Positions 49,207 to 60,258 are shown, counted from the stretch's first letter. The stretch is DNA of 64,000 bases from Apostichopus japonicus (GCF_037975245.1 NC_092568.1:13913501-13977500); one strand, 5' to 3'. The notes: generated by a model not told the origin, from the sequence alone. A program made the numbers and translations.

Positions 49207-50970
49207 ATGAAAATGTCAACCAGAAAGGACAAAATAATGGAGAGGCTGCGAGAAAAGTTGAGGCTAAGACAAAGGGAAAACAGAACAACTGAAGGTTCTA
49301 CACACCGTTCGAGCAGAATGCAAGGAAACAAAAATGCTGCGAAAGCTGAAAGAAGGGTTGATGTTGGATGGCTGCATTTGTCCAAAGGGGACACATACAA
49401 GCAAGTACGTATACAAAACGGTGGTGGCATACGACGTTTAATTATGCCAAAAGCCATGAATGTTTCACATGTGTTAGAGGAGGCAAAGAAGTTGTTTTTC
49501 CCAGACGGGCTTTCCCCTAAAGGAACACTAGCAGATTTTAAATTTGAGATGATGGATGTTCGCAAGCTCCCCTTTGTGAACAATCCAACAATTGAAGAGA
49601 TGTACGAAACCACCAAATTGAGTGTCCTAAGAATGTACATATCTACCAAAGAAATTGAAAGAGACGAGTCAACTAGTGGTGAAGCATCCTGTGAGGAAAC
49701 TGACCAGGTACAAGATGTAGATGAAACTGTCCATGTGTCCGATGATTCAGGTGATGAAATTCCAGCCATTGATCTTCATGTGATGACTGATGTTGGCAGT
49801 GAGGTGACGGTTGGTACATCTCAACAAGTAATGACTGAACTAAGTGATCTGACCACTTATGAAGAGTCAGAAATTAATTTAAGTGGCCATCCCAGCAATG
49901 AATTACCTTCAGGAACACCCACAATTGTGTTTCGACCATCAGCTTTAGCTGCTAGTGATTGTCATATTGATGATAAACACACCAAAAAAACATTTGTAAT
50001 CAGGAGAACACATGTTTTTGAAGACTTCATAGAGTTCTTTAAAGACCCACAAGTACCAAATTCTGCAATTGAGATAAGAATGGTACTGCCAAATGGTGAA
50101 ATTGAATTGGGAGAGGGGTCCGGAGTGTATGCCGATGCCTTCACAGCTTTTTGGGAGGAGTTTGCAAAGTATTCAACAGGTGACCAGTTCAAAGTTCCTT
50201 CATTACGACATGACTTTGATGCAAATTCTTGGGAATCAGTTGGTCGCATAATTTCCAAAGGATGGAAAGATATGAGGTACTTTCCATTGTCTCTTAGTCC
50301 CCCATTCATGGAAGAAGCCATATTTGGGAAGAGTGAAGGGGACATGAAGGATGCATTTTTGCAATACATATCAGTGTCAGAGAAAATGGTCATTGTGGAA
50401 GCACTTACACACTTTCCAGAGGGTGCTAGTTATGATGAGCTGATTGATATTCTTGATGGTTACGGATGCCGGGTTCTAGTTACGAAGCGCAACTTGCCTC
50501 AAATCCTGTATGAAATAGGGCACAAAGAGATAATTCAGAAACCAATGTTCATAGCTGACAGCATGCGAGAGACTCTTGAGCCCTTGCGAGAAGAACTAAC
50601 TCCATTACAACTGCGTGAACTCTACAAAAACATGATGCCAACGTCCCAGAAAGTTATTAGCAGGATAAAAGTCCCACAAGATATTTCAGAAGGCCAACAT
50701 GTGGTATTTTCTTACTTAAAGAAGTACATCCGATCCCTTGAGAAAGACAAGCTTCAGAAGTTTTTGCGCTTTTGGACTGGGGCTGATGTTTTGTCATTCC
50801 CGCAGTTAAACGTTTCATTCAATCTCTTGGATGGCTTTGCACGCAGGCCAGTCGCACACACTTGCAGCCAGTGTTTGGAGCTTCCAACAACTTATGAAAG
50901 CTACATTGATATGAAAAATGAACTAAACCAGGTTCTTGACTCAGGTATCTGGGTAATGGACATAGTTTAA
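49207..50970 (+). CDS. Transposon-borne HECT-type E3 ubiquitin ligase
   Basis: 587 residues from ATG 49207; the frame is open to a TTG at 49201, and a second ATG lies at 49213. Residues about 1-50 are basic. Residues about 52-152 hold VGWLHLSKGDTYKQVR, NGGG and KLFFPDGLSPKG, an N-terminal domain I recall from G2E3-like fish proteins. Residues about 155-250 are an acidic Ser/Glu linker. Residues about 263-587 are a compact HECT domain, with RRTHVFEDF, GEGSGVYADAFTAFWEEF in the N-lobe and AHTCSQCLELP in the C-lobe. Cys553 of HTC is the expected ubiquitin-thioester cysteine. HECT ligases move ubiquitin from an E2 through this cysteine to a target protein. AATAAA follows 18 bases after the stop. 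The frame is complete, so the enzyme may be active. Its substrate is unknown; transposase or a host factor are both possible. Confidence 0.9.
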   Translation: MKMSTRKDKIMERLREKLRLRQRENRTTEGSTHRSSRMQGNKNAAKAERRVDVGWLHLSKGDTYKQVRIQNGGGIRRLIMPKAMNVSHVLEEAKKLFFPDGLSPKGTLADFKFEMMDVRKLPFVNNPTIEEMYETTKLSVLRMYISTKEIERDESTSGEASCEETDQVQDVDETVHVSDDSGDEIPAIDLHVMTDVGSEVTVGTSQQVMTELSDLTTYEESEINLSGHPSNELPSGTPTIVFRPSALAASDCHIDDKHTKKTFVIRRTHVFEDFIEFFKDPQVPNSAIEIRMVLPNGEIELGEGSGVYADAFTAFWEEFAKYSTGDQFKVPSLRHDFDANSWESVGRIISKGWKDMRYFPLSLSPPFMEEAIFGKSEGDMKDAFLQYISVSEKMVIVEALTHFPEGASYDELIDILDGYGCRVLVTKRNLPQILYEIGHKEIIQKPMFIADSMRETLEPLREELTPLQLRELYKNMMPTSQKVISRIKVPQDISEGQHVVFSYLKKYIRSLEKDKLQKFLRFWTGADVLSFPQLNVSFNLLDGFARRPVAHTCSQCLELPTTYESYIDMKNELNQVLDSGIWVMDIV

Positions 50971-50987
50971 TATAGCTGGCCTTTGTG

Positions 50988-50993
50988 AATAAA
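50988..50993 (+). terminator. Polyadenylation signal AATAAA after the HECT gene
   Basis: AATAAA 18 bases past the stop codon at 50968-50970, followed by T/G-rich sequence. This fits a very short 3' UTR. Confidence 0.6.
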
Positions 50994-53900
50994 ATAAGTT
51001 CTACTACTTTAAGTTTATGTTTGTAAGGTACTCTCAACTTGTCTTTTACATATTTTTCTTCTGCAAAGACCCATATTTCTTGTTTATGGTGGTGTTTTAA
51101 AGTAAAGGATATTTTCTTCTGTAACCTGAGAAATTGGTGTTGTTCAGCCAATTATTACATCACCATCATCTTCAGATAAGGGATAAAATGTACAGTGGTT
51201 TTGTTCATTCATTCAGAATGCTCTGTGGACCAGGAAAACTGTTTTCAAATGTAGATATGTGTTATGTGTACGTTTTAGTCTACTAGAGTCAGTTTATTTA
51301 AATCATTACAATCAGCCTGTATAACATTGATTAGGCAAAATCGGCTGGAACTTTGAAAGTTTCTGTCTTTTGGTCTCTTATTTAACAAATCATACATCAT
51401 TTAGCCTTCGTGGTGAATGAAGTACTAACAAGTAAACAGATAGGACTTGACATTACAAATATTTTCTGTAGTTAGATTGAAGTGTTGGCTTAAATATTGC
51501 ATGAGAGTTTAATGTTTTTTTTTGTAGTAAAAGTGCATTTTGTTAAAGTTGCAGAAGTAGTTACTCCATATGTTCATAGTTTTAGACAATTTGGCAAAAG
51601 TATAAAAGAGAGCCATTACAACATATTCAAGGAAGTGTTATACATCAATTGGATAGATTTATCAATTTTTGTCATCTTTTTGATCCTAGAAACTGTCAGT
51701 ACATTAAGCAAGTCGGATTAAAAATACATTTTTGTGCAGTATGTCTAAGGAATTTTGTACAAAATTTCTATCATACTTTTTCGCATAACTGGCATGGTTT
51801 CTACAAATAGTAAATTGTTGGCTTACTGTACATTACTTTTGAGTTATATGTAAAGTTTTATGCAGCCTTTGTTTTTTAATTTTGAAGAATATTTAATCGA
51901 TATATTCAACAAAAACAGAGATCCTGTATGTAATGCAAAAAGTGGTATAAATCGTTTAGAAAGAAACAGGACAGTGTCAGCGTGAATATAAAGAGAGATC
52001 AGTAGTTAAAATGCGTCCTATGCGGAATAGAGCAGGAACTATGAGGTGTGATGTACAGCTACTCCAACCTCACTGCTCATTAGAGTCTTGCATTGGTGCA
52101 TCCTCAGGTAATTACTCTGGGCACGTTTTGAAGATGTGTAGTTGTTTATCATAAACATTTTCAATAATTTGGAAAGTACTTTAATTGTTTTATCTTAAAC
52201 TTATTTCTTGGTTTTTATTTTGAGTTATTATTGTTCATGAATAAACAGAGCAGGAGAGCTGGTCATTCCACAGTTTTGTTGTAAACTTTGTCATATTCCT
52301 GCAGTAAAGATTGTTATGATAAACAAAAAATTTCAGAAAAAAAAACCCTATGCAGTGAATTGAAAATTCAATACAAGTAATTAACCCAAGTCAGTGAGGT
52401 TGAAAAAAATAATAGAAAAGGACGCAAAATGCTGCTTTAAGAGAGCCAAAAAAAAGTGAAATTTATTAATGATTCATGGAATAATTAAGGCAAAGGGCAA
52501 AACAAAATTAGTTATTGCCATTATTGCCAATATTCAGAGTAACCATAAAGAGTACAGTGCTGCTATATGACTTGGGTCATTTACTTAGATGTGGGGTACT
52601 TAATAAGAATTCATGACTTAGAGAGAGAAAAATACATTAAATACTTAGAGTGACAGTCCAGTGCTGTAGTTGAGATTAGTAGATCCGAGTCCAGCTGGTC
52701 CGAGCCTAAGTCCAAGCTACATATTAATAGTACATGGCAATACATTGTAACACATATATGCAATATTCTGTTTACTCCTTATACTGTACCTATTATGAGT
52801 ATGGAAAGTATCCATTTTCCCATGACTCAGATTGATCATGATAGTTGTCCCCTTAATATCTTAAGCTAAATATCATTAGGTATATTAGTTTCAAAAGTGA
52901 CCTTGCTATATTCATCAAAGTGGTCAGGTATATACATACTGAAGTTTCAGAAAGCAAAACTGAGTATCGATGACCATGTCTTGACTTAGCTGTAGCATAG
53001 TTGTGGTAATGTGTTCTTACTGTACATTAATGCTTAAACATCCAAGGGAATAAATCAGACATACAGGTAGCTTGTTATGCAGATTGAGCACTCTATCAAA
53101 CACAGACTACATTATGCATATCTTATGTAAGGTCTTTGTCTTTGGATATTATGTTTATATGTATTAGACTGTATGGTTAAGGCTACCCCCCCCCCTCCCC
53201 TTTTCCTCTTTCCCATGCCATTCAATTACTTAATGTATTGCATCTATAAGGACACAATGACTTGGTAATGGATTCATCCTGTAAGGTGTCACATCATGGT
53301 ATATTGAAGGAGCATCAAAATATATAGATGGATACTCAGATATCTGGCTATCAGTTCAGTTATTGATCCTATTTTCTTGTGTCAAATGATCAGTTTTACA
53401 CTGCAGATTTGATAATACTTCAAATCTTTGTAATTATACTGTAACGTGTTGTCGTACTTGCTTAGACTGGATGCAGCCTGCTTCTGCAGAACATGGAGAC
53501 ACTACTGTCAGTCATAGTGTCCTTACATATTGTGTCCATATCAATATTTGTTTCTGTAGTTGGAGGACACTGTTGTCAGTCATAGTGTCCTCTTTACATT
53601 ATTCTGTCTTGGTATTTAAAAATCACTTCGTCAGAACAAGTACGGTTAGTACTGTCAGCTAATGCCATTTTACTTCTATTGCCGACACGTTTGACAACCA
53701 TTCACACTCTTAGCATTCCATTCCTTTAATTACTCACCTTGTCTCATGTCCTTCCTAATACATCCTTGATTTTTTTTCCATACAACATTCAGGTGTGCCT
53801 TGCTTCTTTCTCAGAGGGGTGTTAACTCTACTTTTAAAATTTGACCACAAATTATTATTTTTTTTAAGCCACTGTTGTGTTTGATCATGTGTATTTGCTG

Positions 53901-54706
53901 TAAAAATTTATTTTGATCTAATAGGTCTGCAGGTTATGTGCCCTATATAACCACTTGATATGTCATATGTATGAAACTACACAAAAATTGTACCCTATAA
54001 TTATCATTTTCACTTAAACATAGGCTTATGACAACCTTGGAAAAGGATTGCAAAAGGGGGCTAATATGAACTTGGTCGGTGTAGTGGTGGTGAGCAAAGA
54101 GGGCAAGTGATTAATGTAATATAAATCTAATTGCTGCATAGAGAAAACTAGCTAAAGAAGACATGCATGTTAATATCAGACAATTGAAGTAAATATCAGG
54201 GGATCCCCCAGTTTGAGACAAGTTTATCCTTAGTCTTAGTCCAACTTAACTAACAACAGGCGTTTATCCAGGGTGAGCTTGGCCTGGGATGCACGCTTTA
54301 TGGGTAAGAAAGGGAAAAACTAGGGGAAAACAGAAGGGGAAGGTGCATGTGGGTGGAAAGAAGTGACATTAACAGTAAATAACAGGTAGTTTTGCAGTGA
54401 GAGTAAAGCAAACAGAACATAAAAGAGTATAAAACTCCTCCACTTTACAAATCTTATTGGGGGCACTTCACTGTGCCAACGCCTCTGTCAGCAAATTAAG
54501 CCTATGTTTTGCTCTTCCAATCACCAAGACACCCAGCCTTCATCTATTAATGCCTTTTAGGAAGGCTTCGATTGGCATTAGATTGGCTGCTGATACGTCC
54601 AAAAAATTCTCTTAACCATATGTTCCATCAGGAGCCATGTGAGATAGGCTCACAGGAAGCATACAATATCCATATGCATAAAGGTGCAGGGGGAGGCAGA
54701 TTTCTC
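50994..54706. other. Long non-coding middle of the DNA transposon
   Basis: 3.7 kb of AT-rich sequence between the converging 3' ends of the HECT and transposase genes. I find no exon with recognisable content. A duplicated phrase, GACACT(A/G)(C/T)TGTCAGTCATAGTGTC, occurs near 53500 and 53568. The 74-codon frame at 51497 has no recognisable domain. Confidence 0.5.
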
Positions 54707-55033
54707 CTACAGTTCAGCCAGCACCAATCTTCTAAGACGTTCATATAACATCATGGCATCAAATGCTGTAACTGGAACATTAATATTATTATCTACCATT
54801 TGAATACAACATAGTTCATATACATCTCTGTCGCATGGAAAGTTATCCCTAAAGACACATTCTTCCTCACAAACTTCTATTTCGTCCTGTTGCACTTCCA
54901 TTAGGTAACTCCTAGTTTGATATAGTTCCGGTGCAGTGTACATAATTTCTGGTCGACCGAAAGGACCAATTCTGTTTTTGGATGGTGATATGCGATGGTT
55001 GTTCCATTCAAGCTGCAGATCATGTAATTCTGT
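54707..55033 (-). CDS. rve/IS3-like transposase, exon 2 (C-terminal part)
   Basis: After the acceptor TTTTACAG (AG at 55035-55034) the frame starts TELHDLQLEWNNHRISPSKN, continues through RPEIMYTAPEL and a Cys/Glu-rich VCEEEC segment, and ends at TAG 54709-54707. It begins in phase 0, matching the phase-0 donor of exon 1. WNNHRIxPSKN is the expected continuation of this transposase family after FCFLNLIQ. The part from 54943 down also looks like a separate 78-codon ORF, but the open frame above it and the acceptor show it is an exon. Confidence 0.88.
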   Translation of the reverse strand, partial: TELHDLQLEWNNHRISPSKNRIGPFGRPEIMYTAPELYQTRSYLMEVQQDEIEVCEEECVFRDNFPCDRDVYELCCIQMVDNNINVPVTAFDAMMLYERLRRLVLAEL

Positions 55034-55690
55034 CTGTAAAAAAATTTTAGTTGGAATTTTCCGAATTTTGGTTAAAAGTTAATCATGTCATAGTATATGT
55101 AACCTCCATGGTGAAAAATGCTTATTGAATTCGCACATCCACCCTTCTGCACCTAGAAATCATATGCTGCACAAAATTTTGAAGTATTTCTTTTCATGTT
55201 CTTGTTCTATCTGCTATGTCCCCCCCCCCCCCTCTCCTTTTTTTTTAGATGATAATCGTAACATTTTTGGTGTGTGTGTTGGTGACGCCCAGCTAGTAAA
55301 CACCATATTTCAAGGCTGGAAGCTTGGAAAGGTCTGATATGTTGTATGTAGTTGTACTGCATTGAGTACAAGAAGCTTATTGTTTTGATGGAGGTCAAAG
55401 GTTATTTTCGTTTAACAGGCATCAATTTGTGAAAACAATGTGGACACAATATCTCAAGATGAGGAAGCTTGGAGAGATCTCATGGTTATAATAGCATATT
55501 GTATGCTGATGAATCACATTGGTTCAAGCACAAGTCTATCATTTGGTCATCATAGTCAGTAGTACAAAATTTGTCCCATCTTAATCCATTTCTGCATTCT
55601 GGTTTATCATTTTGCAAACATATCATAAAACAAGCAATTTGTTACTAATACATGGCATGGATTTATTTGACTACATACAAAATACATTAC
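55034..55690 (-). other. Transposase intron (657 bp)
   Basis: Donor CAG|GTAATG at 55690-55685 and acceptor TTTTACAG at 55041-55034 on the minus strand. The intron carries a long pyrimidine/G tract at 55219-55247. Reading exon 1 without splicing adds 27 residues of unrelated sequence to a stop at 55607. Confidence 0.85.
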
Positions 55691-56527
55691 CTGGATAAGA
55701 TTTAGAAAGCAAAACTGAATCAACGCTTTGTCCAGGTATGTTCCAGTGAACATGCCCTCCTCTCTGAGGTAACTAAAAGCATTCATCCAGAACTGAGTGC
55801 AATGTTTGCGAAGAAAACTCCACCAACATTCGATTCTTTGATTGTGATGGCTTGTGCCCTGCATAAAGCTACTAGGGCCAGCTAGGGCATCATTACCATT
55901 TCTCCTTAGAAACTGCTGTATACGTTTGATTATGCCATTTTCGGTGCCAAAGTCAGTGCGGAGTACGGCTGGACATCCCTCGGTCTCACGAATCGATTCC
56001 ATGTAATAGCCGGCAATTAGCCGTGGGTCGCTGTAATTGTGGTATGCCTTTAACCATATCATCTGCCTAGAGAATCCATCAATGCATCCACTTATGCATA
56101 TGCCGTATGGCTTCAGTTTATCATACGAGTCAATGTGCCGAAGGAAATTAGGCCCGGCAACGCGGTATTGGCGTCGTCTCAGTCTTCTTCTCCGCCGAAC
56201 TTGAACGCCCTCTGGATCTAGAAATCCAAGAATCAAGCGAACAGTTTCTCTGCTTACAGTCAGTCCATGCAAGATACATTTAAGATGAATCCACCTATAA
56301 CCGTGTAACTGTCCTGATGTCGTCAACAATAGCTCAATGAAGTCTATAACATCATTAATATCAGAATAATGCTTCCGTCTAAACAAACCCATATGAAAGT
56401 TAATAAGTCTCTTCAGATGCCGCTTGCTAATCAATATGTTATGACGCGATGCAAGGGAAATACAAATGTCATCATAACTGTATCCAAGGCGAAAATAGTG
56501 ACGGATAATTTCCTCTCGATCTTCCAT
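55691..56527 (-). CDS. rve/IS3-like DDE transposase, exon 1
   Basis: The start is ATG 56527-56525 (MEDREEIIRHYFRLGYSYDD). With exon 2 the protein is 387 residues and intact. Residues 1-55 look like a helix-turn-helix DNA-binding region. A basic run (RRRRRLRRRQ) lies at 111-120. An integrase-type core follows: D133 in HIDSYDKLKPYGICISG, D192 in RTDFGTENG and E233 in HHNQRIECWW, the DDE triad that binds metal and cuts and joins DNA. The IDGFSR motif at 149-154 is the rve family's D-x-F-S-R. The protein resembles the 'integrase core domain' proteins found in fish, cnidarians and echinoderms. It is encoded opposite to the HECT gene, with the two 3' ends facing each other. Confidence 0.92.
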
Positions 56528-57338
56528 TACGCCTTGAACAAAATATCTGTAAACAAATGAAATCCATCTAAGACAATTATTGCTATGTAAACTTGCCTAC
56601 TCTTCTGTGTACACGACTTAGTTATATCCCAGCAGCACAGTGGATTCGATGGTGTGGTATGTGGACCACAGAGGAGAGCATGTAATCCTGTACCCGCGGG
56701 TACGGGGTTGCATTTCTCACCCTTACATCTCCCAATTAATAAGTCACGTACTAAATTTAGTTCCCTGTACTATACGGAGTTGAACAGATTCTCCTAGAAC
56801 GCATTCGTATAACATGTTCTCCCCACAAATATTTTAAGAAATTTGTGATATGTGCCACTAATACCCGAACAGGGAAGCCATGGCAACAACTACGCCCCAT
56901 TGTTACACATTTTTCAGTACCGTATAAGTTCACAGTTCATATTCCATGCTTTATCTCCTGTCACCTCCCCAGGCCCAACCACCATCATCACTATTGAACA
57001 CTGTAAACCAAAAATGTTAATTTAGTTTAATACTTCTAAAATTGAACGACAATTGTATGTTACTAGAAACCTATATCAAGCATGCACAACCTACCAAGAA
57101 TTTACCTTGTGATTTGGTGAATGGAACATTGACAATTAATAGGAGCCAATGTAATGGTTCTTTGCCAAATGACAGTTGATTCGCCCTCTCTGATAGTAAA
57201 TGATACGAACAACTTTCTAGGTAGGAAACTGGGGAAAGGAACGTGAAAACCCTTGAAGACTCATTTTTTAAGTTGGCTTTCTATTAGGGTTGTACAGCGC
57301 TATTGAATACTTCGTAGATTTTAGCGCTTTATAAGTTC

Positions 57339-57372
<34 letters not shown>

Positions 57373-57620
57373 CCTCACCTCTTCTCGATATCTCTGTTAA
57401 TTGTTAGTATGGTTGGGCTTACCTACGGTAATATGTATCTACAACTGCAGTACGGTATAGCAAAATGTGTAATTAAAAAACACTGGCTACACATGAAATG
57501 TGCTTACATGCAATGTTCTTATTATGTAGAACTCCTCCGAAATTTCCTTCAAGTTTCCTTGAAGTCCGAAATTTCCTTCCTACTGGTAAATGATTCGTTA
57601 CAATGACGACCGCATAGATA
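56528..57620. other. Upstream region of the transposase gene
   Basis: The promoter side of the minus-strand transposase gene. No TATA box was assigned. It contains the (ATT)n tail of a short retroposon fragment (57289-57370). Confidence 0.45.
57289..57370 (+). repeat. SINE/LINE 3' tail fragment with (ATT)n
   Basis: GTTGTACAGCGCTATTGAAT, then TTTTAGCGCTTTATAAG, then about ten ATT triplets. The CAGCGCTxTxxA...GCGCTxTATAA layout followed by (ATT)n is the common 3' end of many tRNA-SINE/LINE pairs. Only the tail is recognisable. Confidence 0.4.
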
Positions 57621-57663
57621 ATAACCTGTCATGAGAGACTATTTCATCTGTCCTAACAGAGAT
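57621..57663 (+). repeat. Two decayed units of the 22-bp palindrome inside the transposon
   Basis: TAACCTGTCATGAGAGACTA, then TTT, then CATCTGTCCTAACAGAGA. Spacing is 22 bases, as in the terminal arrays, but both units have several substitutions and imperfect arms. The first centre is CATG, the type seen in the outermost array copies. They lie about 1.9 kb inside the right array. Confidence 0.6.
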
Positions 57664-58038
57664 GGACATTGTACGGGGACTTTGATGTGCCATGTTAAAG
57701 CTGCTTTAAATAAAATTAATGACCATGAGGTCATCCGTTTGTGTACGATGAAGGGGATATAGATGAGTTTACACGGGGTATCAAAATTACATAAGTTCAT
57801 TCTAGTAATCATTTTCCTTCCGTCAGTTTTGCTTTTTTCCAAATTTTCTGGACTTTGAAAATCTAAGGACATGTTTGTGAATCAATGGTGGCGCTGTCCA
57901 CGCTACAGGATCCCCCCCCCCCACCTTTTTTCGGACCTGGCTATATTTCTGCGAGCGCCTCTGTTATCAAGCATGTTTTCAATGACTAAGCTATCATGTG
58001 ATCGTGCACAGTTACACAAACTTGTAATGTAAAGTAGA

Positions 58039-58408
58039 CAAGGGCGTAGGAACCGGGGGGCTGGGGGGCGCCAGCCCCCAGTGAAAAATGTGGAGGGGCG
58101 GAAGTATCATTCCCCCCCCCCCCGCTTCGCAAGTCAGAAAACCCCTTTTTCATTTCCAAATGAGAAAAAAAATCTCATTTGGAGCACCAAATTGCATCTA
58201 AGGCCTGGTGAAAATACAAAATTAAGTTTACAAAATGGATTGGGTGTTGAAGTGTGCTATATTGCACCAAATTGCATCTGAGGCTACCTGGAAATGCAAA
58301 AAATTCCAAAGGGGAGGGGGACACCCCCTCCCCTTAGACCCCTCCCCCAGGCCGGCCATCAGTCTTCAGCCCCCCCCCCCCACTCAAAAGTACCTTCCTA
58401 CGCCACTG
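58039..58408. mobile_element. 370-bp MITE (CAAGGGCGTAGGAACC), copy 2, nested in transposon
   Basis: Same family as 23840-24189: it starts CAAGGGCGTAGGAACC and ends CCTTCCTACGCCACTG. AAAGTAGA flanks it at 58031-58038 and 58410-58417, with one extra A at 58409. Compared with copy 1 it has an extra CTGGGGGGCGCCAGCCCC-type segment near its left end. It inserted into the DNA transposon after that element had formed. Confidence 0.85.
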
Positions 58409-58417
58409 AAAAGTAGA

Positions 58418-59572
58418 TGTAAAGAGGACATGCAGGATAATTGTTCTGATCAAACTAGCCTAAAAATAACTTTATTTCAGAGATATTCATGATTTCACCA
58501 TATAGGTTCGGCAAGTCAGGGATCAAGAGCCAAGCATTGCAGATTCCACTGCTAGTTTGGACCAACTCAGGTCATGCAAACTTTCGTTAATAAACATTAA
58601 ATAGGTTAGGTGGGACGGAAAACCTGAAAGAGACAAAATTCCCACCCTGTCGCTTGAAAATCCACCTTTTAGTTCGCGTCATGCCATACAGAAGTCCCAA
58701 ACATCAAAGTTCCGAACTAAAAAAACGGTTACTAAGCGTTCTAACAGTGGGATAATTCAAGTTCAAATTGGATATAGGGATTTGCCTCCCACGGATATCC
58801 CCCCCCCCCCCCGGCTGCTACGTTTACCTAACCAATAGATCTGTAACTTATCATCCAAAGTTCCCTATATAGAGAACCCTCCCTATATTATTTTTAATTA
58901 TTATGCTTTCATACCCTCGAAAATAGGAAAACACATCGTTAATTAGTTTAGAATTTAAAGATGGTAAATATTTCTTTTGACGTAATAAAAGAAAATTTGG
59001 CAAATGATTGTTGCTTTGAGAATCAGGAATTGTGACAATGTGTTATAATATCATAGTGGCATACATTGTTACCATTCTGATAAACTCTTAATATCCTGTC
59101 CTAGCTTTCGATACATTAGCACGCAGCTGAAGTTTGAACATGTAGCACCAAAAGTGAACTAGGAGCAAACGGGCATTATTCCATAAATGCACATCGCCGT
59201 AATAAATTTTGTTTTCCACCAAAATTTACCCCCAAAATTGCGTTCTTAAAATTTGGCGGTGCCAATAGTGCCACAAATGGATTTATACAGTTCCACGTCA
59301 TTATGAAGCGGGAACTTTTTATTAACATATAAGGTTCACATAATTTTGTATTGCATTTTGGTCGGTTTTGGCGTTCCACACTCTTTGCTTGATGTGTGTA
59401 GCCAACATAAACACACTACCATAGTCGTTTCCTCATAGTTACAGGAATACAGGATAAATCGACCCAAAAATTAATTTGCTTGCAATCTGAACTAACTGAC
59501 ATTTCGCTCATAGAAGAAGTAATATGGCACGTCGAAGTCTCCGTACAAGGGCATTGCATCTATGTGTAATTA
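58418..59572. other. Non-coding stretch before the right array
   Basis: No gene is supported. A C run lies at 58799-58812. The 67-codon minus-strand frame at 59379-59176 has no recognisable content. Confidence 0.5.
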
Positions 59573-60122
59573 AATAATCTGTTACGACAGATTATATAAT
59601 CTGTTACGACAGATTAAATAATCTGTTACGACAGATTATATAATCTGTTACGACAGATTATATAATCTGTTACGACAGATTAAATAATCTGTCGTAACAG
59701 ATTAAATAATCTGTTACGACAGATTAAATAATCTGTTACGACAGATTATATAATCTGTTACGACAGATGATATAATCTGTTACGACAGATTATATAATCT
59801 GTTACGACAGATCAAATAATCTGTTACGACAGATTAAATAATCTGTTACGACAGATTAAATAATCTGTTACGACAGATTATATAATCTGTTACGACAGAT
59901 TAAATAATCTGTTACGACAGATTAAATAATCTGTTACGACAGATTATATAATCTGTTACGACAGATTAAATAATCTGTTACGACAGATTAAATAATCTGT
60001 TACGACAGATTAAATAATCTGTTACGACAGATTATATAATCTGTTACGACAGATTATATAATCTGTTACGACAGATTAAATAATCTGTTACGACAGATTA
60101 AATAATCTGTCATGACAGATTA
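59573..60122 (-). repeat. Right array of 22-bp palindromic repeats (~25 copies)
   Basis: The same repeat as at 47191-47562 in inverted orientation (centre TACG). Spacers are AA or AT-type. The outermost copy again has the CATG centre. One unit, at about 59684-59703, has the opposite centre (CGTA). Two units have single changes (GATGATA near 59767, GATCAAA near 59812). The copy number is higher than on the left. Confidence 0.96.
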
Positions 60123-60123
60123 A

Positions 60124-60250
60124 TTCTTTGGTTGGAATTTTTTTTTTCTTTCACTTGTCAATTTTTTTTTTTCACTTATCAATTTTTCACTTGATTTTTT
60201 TTTTTTTACTTGACAATTTTTTTTTCACTATGGCCCTAATGGGCCATCGT
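60124..60250 (-). repeat. Right terminal inverted repeat (non-array part)
   Basis: Complement of 47064-47189: ATTCTTTGGTTGGA, T runs separated by CACTTGTCAA, CACTTATCAA and CTTGACAA words, then CACTATGGCCC-TAAT-GGGCCATCGT. The terminal hairpin is intact here as well. Confidence 0.92.
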
Positions 60251-60258
60251 AAAATAAT

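Larger units (their letters stand above)
47064..60250. mobile_element. 13.2-kb DNA transposon with HECT ligase and DDE transposase
   Basis: Both ends begin ACGATGGCCCATTAGGGCCA as inverted repeats, continue with T/A-rich AAGTGAAAAA words and CCAACCAAAGAATTAATCTG, and pass into arrays of a 22-bp palindromic repeat. AAATAAT flanks both ends (47057-47063 and 60252-60258). With one more base on each side (G versus A) this is an 8-bp duplication with one mismatch. Removing the element and one duplication makes pol of element A continue in frame to TAG at 60331, which supports these exact borders. Inside are a HECT E3 ligase gene (plus) and a two-exon rve-type transposase gene (minus). The closest class I know is the eukaryotic IS3-like group called IS3EU in Repbase; this is recalled, not checked. 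Confidence 0.92.

Noticed and set aside
49104-49769. 221-codon minus-strand ORF (also 49962-50393, 143 codons)
   Set aside because: Both are antisense shadows of the HECT gene, with Ser/Leu-rich composition typical of reversed acidic coding sequence.
54707-54943. Independent 78-codon gene
   Set aside because: The open frame extends upstream to a splice acceptor at 55034 in phase with the transposase donor, so it is the C-terminal exon.
47064-60250. Polinton/Maverick or other large self-synthesising element
   Set aside because: No protein-primed polymerase, capsid, packaging ATPase or protease frame is present; the only genes are HECT and the DDE transposase.
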